From positions 1-46,231 of the forward strand of contig DIGJ01000038.1 in the NCBI GenBank assembly GCA_002419585.1: DNA of 46,231 nucleotides, in the 5' to 3' direction. This DNA is from Lachnoclostridium sp. UBA5725 (GTDB taxonomy: Bacteria; Bacillota; Clostridia; Lachnospirales; Lachnospiraceae). The notes beneath the pieces were generated by a model. That model saw only the letters and a list, made by a program, of their open reading frames with translations, had not been told where the DNA came from and searched no databases. Positions 42,333 to 46,231 of the stretch are shown here, piece by piece. Position 1 is the first letter of the stretch; the number at the start of each line of letters is the position of its first letter. Position numbers and translations under genes: made by a program.

Positions 42333-43240
42333 GCAAATAACCTCCTTTTTTTCTTTTTCACAGCATCTAAATCATTGCTCTTAAACACCGCATTGATCAC
42401 AATAATTGCTGCCAAACATTCTAACACCAGCATACTAGCTGCCGCTAAGCCATATCCGTATTCTTTGCTTCGAAATGCGGAACTATACATCATATAAGCG
42501 AGGGTATACGTTGATGTACCAGGTCCACCCTTGGTCATGATATACATTTCCGTAAACGCTTTAATACCGCCTGTAATTGCGATGATCAGACTGCTTTTAT
42601 AGGTTTCTGCAAGCAATGGGATGGTAATCTTGCGATGCGCAATCGCTGCATTCGCACCGTCAATTTGTGCTGCCTCATAGTAATCAGTGGATATCGTTTT
42701 AATTCCTGCAACAATCAGGGCAAACTGATATCCCATCCATTGCCATGCATTCACAAAGGCGATGGCATAAATCGATTTATATCTATCACTTAACCAATTC
42801 TGCTGAAAGTCAATTCCAAGACTTCTGAGCATTGTATTAAGCAAACCACTTTCTGCATTAAGAATCGATAGCCATAGTTGACAAACAACGGTTACCGAAA
42901 GAACAACTGGAATAAAATAAGCCACACGGAAGAATTTTCTTCCTTTGATTTTCGCATCCGAAACCGCAATGGCAAATATGGTTGCAAAAACCATCTGATA
43001 CACGGTTACCAGGATTGCAAAGATAAACATATTTTTGTTTGAGGTATAAAATACCTTATCGGTAAATAGACGAATATAATTTTTTAGTCCGGTAAATTCT
43101 GGTGCACTAATGCCGTTCCATTTGGTAAAACTGTAAGCAAACACCTGTAAAATTGGTATAAACACAAAAACTATAAAAAGTAAAAGTGCTGGGAATGTAA
43201 ATAAAAAGATGGCTAATTTATTGCTTCTAAATTTCTTCAC
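42329..43240 (-). CDS. Sugar ABC transporter permease (MalF/CUT1 type)
   Basis: This 303-residue permease has six membrane helices. It begins with a basic N-terminus and FLFTFPALLLFIVFVFIPIL, and the EAA loop is YYEAAQIDGANAAIAHRKITIPLL (quoted in parts, near 188-212). It is separated from the upstream binding-protein gene by about 290 bp containing palindrome C3. This lies at the usual point where a binding protein is expressed above its permease. Confidence 0.92.
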   Translation of the reverse strand: MKKFRSNKLAIFLFTFPALLLFIVFVFIPILQVFAYSFTKWNGISAPEFTGLKNYIRLFTDKVFYTSNKNMFIFAILVTVYQMVFATIFAIAVSDAKIKGRKFFRVAYFIPVVLSVTVVCQLWLSILNAESGLLNTMLRSLGIDFQQNWLSDRYKSIYAIAFVNAWQWMGYQFALIVAGIKTISTDYYEAAQIDGANAAIAHRKITIPLLAETYKSSLIIAITGGIKAFTEMYIMTKGGPGTSTYTLAYMMYSSAFRSKEYGYGLAAASMLVLECLAAIIVINAVFKSNDLDAVKKKKRRLFA

Positions 43241-43319
43241 TTAAGTCTTCCTTTCTTTGATGCACTTGTTGGAATAAATGAAAGTGGCCTTTGGATGTGG
43301 CTATACGTTGCGTTTTGTT

Positions 43320-43492
43320 CAATTTGTATCCTGCGTCCCGATTGTCCATTCAAACCTCAACGCTATTGTCAATTTTAATAAGCCATGGGCAATGAAAATG
43401 TAGTGTGAGACACTACATTTTCATTATTGTCTTATTAAAATAATAGCTTAAATTCGGTTTGAATGGACAATCGGGACGCAGGATGCAAATTG
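43320..43492 (+). repeat. Palindromic element C3 (family C) between binding protein and permease genes
   Basis: This 173-nt hairpin shares its ends (GTTCAAT, ATTGGGATA) and mid-section (ACCTCAA-like, ATTTTAATAAG / CTTATTAAAAT) with C1 and C2. Its outer 30-odd-bp stem and its 15-bp terminal hairpin have unrelated sequence but are almost perfectly paired. The GCTATT / AATAGC stem also replaces CGATT / AATCG in a compensating way. It is oriented opposite to the operon. Confidence 0.85.
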
Positions 43493-43533
43493 GGATAACA
43501 TTTATCTGGCTAGCATCCAAAGAGGCATCTTAT

Positions 43534-44868
43534 TTATTCGTTCATTCTACCAATGACAGCATCCATTTCATTTACGAACTCGTCTGGAGTATATTGTGGA
43601 GATAATAAGAATCTTGTTTGATCTTCAATGCCAGCTTTGAATGTAGCATTTGTTAAGCCCCAGGTAAACTTTGTCATAGAAGTAATGCTTGGGATAGTAT
43701 CGGATAATTTTTGCATCATAGGAGCTAATTCGCCTTCTGCTTTTAATCCGGTATCCTGAGACACAAATACTTTACCATTTAAAATCTTAGATTCACAATA
43801 TTTTTCAGAGATAAATGCTGCAACTTCTGCTGCTAACTGCGCGTGTTCACCATTTGGATTTACAGCATATCCGCTTGTAGAACCACCGCCGGAGAATACT
43901 GCCTTGCCAGCTTCGTAGCTTGCTGCATCTTGTGCAGGATAGTACATCCAGTCTACATCATCACCAAGTTTTTCCGTTGCATCTGGAATATACCACTGTC
44001 CATTTAAGAACATAGCTGCTTTTCCTTCAAGGAAGAGGGCTGATGCCTGATCATAATTTGTATTTGTAACATCTGCAGAGAACATACCTGCATTTACTAA
44101 TTCACTCATCGTCTTTGTTGCATTTACGTAAGTTTCATCTTTGACACTTGCACTACCTTCATCCAAAGCTTTGATACCACCTTGAGTATAACGGGTAGCA
44201 ATTGTATCATACATAGCTGCTGCAGCCCATCCTTCTTGGCCAAAGAGAGACATTGGAAGAATATCGTTCTCGTTAAATACTTTGACGCAATTTAACAATT
44301 CTTCGTATGTGGTTGGTACTTCTAAATTGTATTGTTCAAATAGAGCTTTGTTATAATACCACATTACATATTCCTGTCCTGCATAAGGGAATACATAGAT
44401 TTTTCCGTCATCTGCGTATAATAATTCTTTGCAGGAATCAAATACCTTTTCTTCAAAACCAGTGCTCTTAGCAACTTCTGTTACATCCATGATTTGATTT
44501 GTTTCACGGAAGGAATTGATAATATCTGTGTTTGCCTGGAAGATATCAGGTAGATTATCGCTTGCTGCCATGGTATTTAATGTCATACCATCATCCTGTG
44601 CCTGAACAATCAGTTCCAACGTTACATTTGGATATGCTTCTTTTAACTTTTCTACTGCATAATCATAAGGTATCTTTGTGTCATCATCTGCATATTGTGC
44701 ATAAATGGTTAATGTCACTGGTTCTTGTGTATCTTCCGTCTCTGTCGTTGCTTCTGTCGCCGTTTCTGTCTTTGCTTCTGTCGGAGCTTCTGTCTTGCTG
44801 CCGCATCCCACTAAAAGGGAAGCAACCATCGTCATACTTAAAAATAGACCAATCATTCTTTTTCTCAT
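43534..44868 (-). CDS. Extracellular sugar-binding lipoprotein, CUT1-type ABC (first gene of operon)
   Basis: This 444-residue family-1 solute-binding lipoprotein has a signal peptide MRKRMIGLFLSMTMVASLLV, a lipobox VGCG (Cys about 22) and a Thr/Glu-rich spacer. The PVTLTIYAQYADDDTKIPYD, LPDIFQANTDII and FPYAGQEYVMWYYNKALF blocks follow. The ATG at 44868 is chosen: it gives a clean signal peptide and GGGAG precedes it, whereas the longer open frame has no signal. A promoter with TATAAT lies upstream. It heads an operon with the permeases, two-component system, paralogous binding protein and Ig-like protein. The sugar is unknown. Confidence 0.9.
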   Translation of the reverse strand: MRKRMIGLFLSMTMVASLLVGCGSKTEAPTEAKTETATEATTETEDTQEPVTLTIYAQYADDDTKIPYDYAVEKLKEAYPNVTLELIVQAQDDGMTLNTMAASDNLPDIFQANTDIINSFRETNQIMDVTEVAKSTGFEEKVFDSCKELLYADDGKIYVFPYAGQEYVMWYYNKALFEQYNLEVPTTYEELLNCVKVFNENDILPMSLFGQEGWAAAAMYDTIATRYTQGGIKALDEGSASVKDETYVNATKTMSELVNAGMFSADVTNTNYDQASALFLEGKAAMFLNGQWYIPDATEKLGDDVDWMYYPAQDAASYEAGKAVFSGGGSTSGYAVNPNGEHAQLAAEVAAFISEKYCESKILNGKVFVSQDTGLKAEGELAPMMQKLSDTIPSITSMTKFTWGLTNATFKAGIEDQTRFLLSPQYTPDEFVNEMDAVIGRMNE

Positions 44869-44914
44869 GTTACCGTCTCCCATACATTGAATAATATTTT
44901 TTATTACAGGTCTT

Positions 44915-44943
44915 ATTATACTTGTGCATAATGTATGATTCCA
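44915..44943 (-). promoter_or_regulatory. Promoter of the sugar ABC operon
   Basis: On the minus strand TGGAAT (44943-44938) and TATAAT (44920-44915) have 17-bp spacing, about 47 bp upstream of the binding-protein start at 44868. The poor -35 box fits an activated promoter, consistent with the AraC-type regulator in the operon. Confidence 0.55.
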
Positions 44944-45007
44944 TGTAATATTCAACGTAAAAATGGTACTTTTAAACAAATTTGATTCTGTTTACCCAGA
45001 AATCAAA

Positions 45008-45058
45008 AAAGAACTGCAAATAAAAGTAATACAATCACTTTTATTTGCAGCTCTTTAA
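45008..45058 (-). terminator. Terminator of the cold-shock gene
   Basis: On the minus strand GCTGCAAATAAAAGT / ACTTTTATTTGCAGT form a stem of about 15 bp with a 9-nt loop, followed by TCTTTTTT. It lies about 45 bp after the cold-shock protein stop codon and would also isolate the downstream sugar operon. Confidence 0.85.
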
Positions 45059-45099
45059 AGCTCTGGGATGTTATTCCCACGCAATTATTTGTTTTGCAA

Positions 45100-45312
45100 T
45101 TATGCTACACAAACGTTTGTTGCTTTTAATTTTCTAGAATCTTTAGGATCTTGTTCTGTGTCAAAAGTAACTTTCTGACCTTCTTCAAGAGTCTTAAATC
45201 CGTTAGTAACGATTGCTGAGAAATGTACAAATACATCTTCTCCACCATTGTCGTTTGTGATAAATCCAAATCCTTTTTGTGCGTTAAACCATTTAACTGT
45301 ACCGTTATTCAT
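45100..45312 (-). CDS. cspA: Cold-shock protein, CspA family
   Basis: This 70-residue single-stranded nucleic acid-binding protein is a cold-shock domain. RNP1 is KGFGFITND and RNP2 is VFVHFSAI, and the length is exactly that of the family. Such proteins melt RNA structure and bind mRNA leaders. The start follows GGAGG. The gene has a promoter 120 bp upstream and a leader of about 110 nt with a terminator-like hairpin, suggesting expression control after initiation. It has its own terminator downstream. Confidence 0.96.
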   Translation of the reverse strand: MNNGTVKWFNAQKGFGFITNDNGGEDVFVHFSAIVTNGFKTLEEGQKVTFDTEQDPKDSRKLKATNVCVA

Positions 45313-45340
45313 ATTCAGTACCTCCTTTTATATTAGTATC

Positions 45341-45406
45341 AAAAAACAAAAAGCTGACAAAATATCAAATCCTAGTAAAAACGACTTGAAATTCTTGTCA
45401 GCTTTA
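45341..45406 (-). promoter_or_regulatory. Terminator-like hairpin in the cspA leader
   Basis: On the minus strand AAAGCTGACAA pairs with TTGTCAGCTTT over 11 bp (45350-45405) around a long loop, and TTTGTTTTTT follows. It lies within the mRNA leader, between the promoter and the ribosome binding site. If it terminates, cspA expression would need readthrough; the large loop could refold or be bound by a cold-shock protein. Confidence 0.6.
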
Positions 45407-45431
45407 AAATTCATATTGATCACTTAGTGTT

Positions 45432-45460
45432 ACTATATCATCTATTTGTAGTTTCGTCAA
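45432..45460 (-). promoter_or_regulatory. Promoter of cspA
   Basis: On the minus strand TTGACG (45460-45455) and TATAGT (45437-45432) have 17-bp spacing. Start predicted near 45425. Confidence 0.65.
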
Positions 45461-45514
45461 CTAAATAATAATTAATTTCAACATTCTCTAAATAATAATT
45501 AATTTCAACATTCT
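45461..45514. repeat. 27-bp perfect tandem duplication
   Basis: The 27-bp unit beginning CTAAATAATAATTAATTTCA is repeated exactly at 45461-45487 and 45488-45514, between the toxin stop codon and the cspA promoter. No function is evident. Confidence 0.9.
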
Positions 45515-45566
45515 CCTAAGTCTCAACTTTGTATACTAGATTTTGTGCACTGCTAACTTACTATAA

Positions 45567-45869
45567 TTAAAAATTGCTGGGTGTATATCTGACAGTCACT
45601 ATGATAACCATCTTTTTTTCCTCATCAATACGATACACGATTGTAAAATTCTTAATGAATAGCTGACGATACCCTCTGTTTGCAAATGCTCCTGTTTTCC
45701 TAACTGCACCTCGATAAGGCAATTCGTCCAATCCAAAGATAGCATCCTCTAACAGATCTGCCATCTGCTCCGCCGCTCCAGGTTCCTTAAATTCTTCTGC
45801 AATATAATAGTAGACTTCATCCATGTCACGTGCTGCCTTTGCTAACAACTTTACATCGTATTTATCCAA
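45567..45869 (-). CDS. Type II toxin, RelE/ParE family
   Basis: This 100-residue toxin has MDKYDVKLLAKAARDMDEVYYYIAEE (quoted in part), the RNase/gyrase-toxin fold's leading helix. PYRGAVRKTGAFANRGYRQLFIKNFTIVYRID is the conserved beta-sheet region, followed by a C-terminal VVTVRYTPSNF. It resembles the ParE branch more than mRNA-cleaving RelE, although the target cannot be told from sequence. It overlaps the antitoxin gene by 8 bases on the same strand, the usual antitoxin-first arrangement. Confidence 0.88.
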   Translation of the reverse strand: MDKYDVKLLAKAARDMDEVYYYIAEEFKEPGAAEQMADLLEDAIFGLDELPYRGAVRKTGAFANRGYRQLFIKNFTIVYRIDEEKKMVIIVTVRYTPSNF

Positions 45870-46125
45870 GATGTTTTCTCCTTAATCTTGCTAACGTATC
45901 TGCTGCATCAAACAACACGCCCTGTGCCTGATATTCTACCTCTGCTTCTGCAATGGCATCATCTATTCTTTGGTTTTCTACAATCTGTTCATAAGTTTCA
46001 ATGCTCATGACAACCATATCTCCATAACCATTCTTGGTAATGAAAATAGGTTCTTTTACGGAATGGCATGCTTCAGAAATTTCATTTGTATTTCTCAAAT
46101 CTGTAATTGGTCTAATCTGTGGCAT
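45862..46125 (-). CDS. Type II antitoxin, Phd/YefM family
   Basis: This 87-residue antitoxin has an N-terminal Phd/YefM DNA-binding domain (PQIRPITDLRNTNEISEACH, PIFITKNGYGDMVVMSIETYE) and a C-terminal acidic helix that wraps the toxin. The ATG at 46125 is chosen because AAAGGAGG precedes it and it matches the family N-terminus; an earlier in-frame ATG would add 17 unrelated residues. The protein probably binds its own promoter, where a palindrome TTCTAGAATTCTAGAA lies at 46184-46199. Confidence 0.88.
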   Translation of the reverse strand: MPQIRPITDLRNTNEISEACHSVKEPIFITKNGYGDMVVMSIETYEQIVENQRIDDAIAEAEVEYQAQGVLFDAADTLARLRRKHLG

Positions 46126-46183
46126 AACGGCGCCTCCTTTGTACATAATACTAGCATAATTATGTGCAAAACTCAATTATTTA

Positions 46184-46199
46184 TTCTAGAATTCTAGAA
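46184..46199. promoter_or_regulatory. Perfect 16-bp palindrome, possible antitoxin operator
   Basis: TTCTAGAATTCTAGAA reads the same on both strands and lies about 60 bp upstream of the antitoxin start. A TTGAGT to TAGTAT box pair with 17-bp spacing lies between it and the gene. Autoregulation through such palindromes is the rule for Phd/YefM antitoxins. Confidence 0.45.
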
Positions 46200-46231
46200 T
46201 TTACTCTCGTAAAGTGAAATTTTATATTCTA

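Noticed and set aside
43241..43533. Insertion sequence remnant between the sugar-binding protein and permease genes
   Set aside because: No transposase fragment or target duplication is visible; the gap is accounted for by palindrome C3.

Overview
The window is low-GC Gram-positive DNA, most likely from a Lachnospiraceae/Clostridia species of the Lachnoclostridium (Clostridium) phytofermentans type. This rests on AddAB instead of RecBCD, Hsp33, ECF vitamin-type transporters, YesM/YesN-type two-component genes beside sugar ABC transporters, SH3/glucosaminidase wall enzymes, AGGAGG ribosome binding sites and AT-rich intergenic regions. It reads as ordinary chromosome: no phage, integrase or transposase gene was found, and no tRNA, rRNA or CRISPR.

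Layout. 1-6.9 kb: a histidine phosphatase, a cell-wall pair (SH3/glucosaminidase enzyme plus a cohesin-type membrane-anchored protein), Hsp33 with a methyltransferase, and uridine kinase. 6.9-15.7 kb: addB-addA, flanked on both sides by large imperfect palindromes. 15.7-20.1 kb: a small membrane protein, NAD synthetase, a 6S-like RNA with tandem promoters, a GT4 glycosyltransferase and a small Cys-rich protein. 20.5-26.4 kb: an acyltransferase-like protein with a DUF6320-like zinc-ribbon membrane protein, the metNIQ methionine importer with its leader, and an HSL-family esterase. 26.5-30.7 kb: two tandem chemoreceptors, each followed by a copy of the same palindromic element. 30.9-34.9 kb: a SAM hydroxide adenosyltransferase (DUF62) gene in an operon with a complete ECF transporter (S, fused A-A', T). 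35-44.9 kb: one long minus-strand operon with a CUT1 sugar ABC transporter, its YesM/YesN-like two-component system, a second paralogous binding protein and a secreted Ig-like/FnIII protein. 45-46.2 kb: a cold-shock protein and a ParE/Phd-type toxin-antitoxin pair.

Two things stand out. First, seven large (about 170-235 nt) hairpin elements fall into three families, called A, B and C here. Within a family the internal loops and inner motifs are conserved, but the long outer arms differ in sequence while staying almost perfectly self-complementary. C1 and C2 differ by paired compensatory substitutions, and A1/A2 show the same in their inner stems. An A element followed about 0.35 kb later by a B element occurs on both sides of addBA, in the same orientation. 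Second, the metNIQ leader contains a 33-codon ORF with a Shine-Dalgarno sequence and a run of Met-Met-Met-Cys-Cys, followed by hairpins and an intrinsic terminator. That is the layout of a ribosome-mediated methionine/cysteine attenuator; I see no SAM riboswitch or T-box there.

All calls come from reading the sequence by eye. Family names rest on recognised motifs; no database search or folding program was run.
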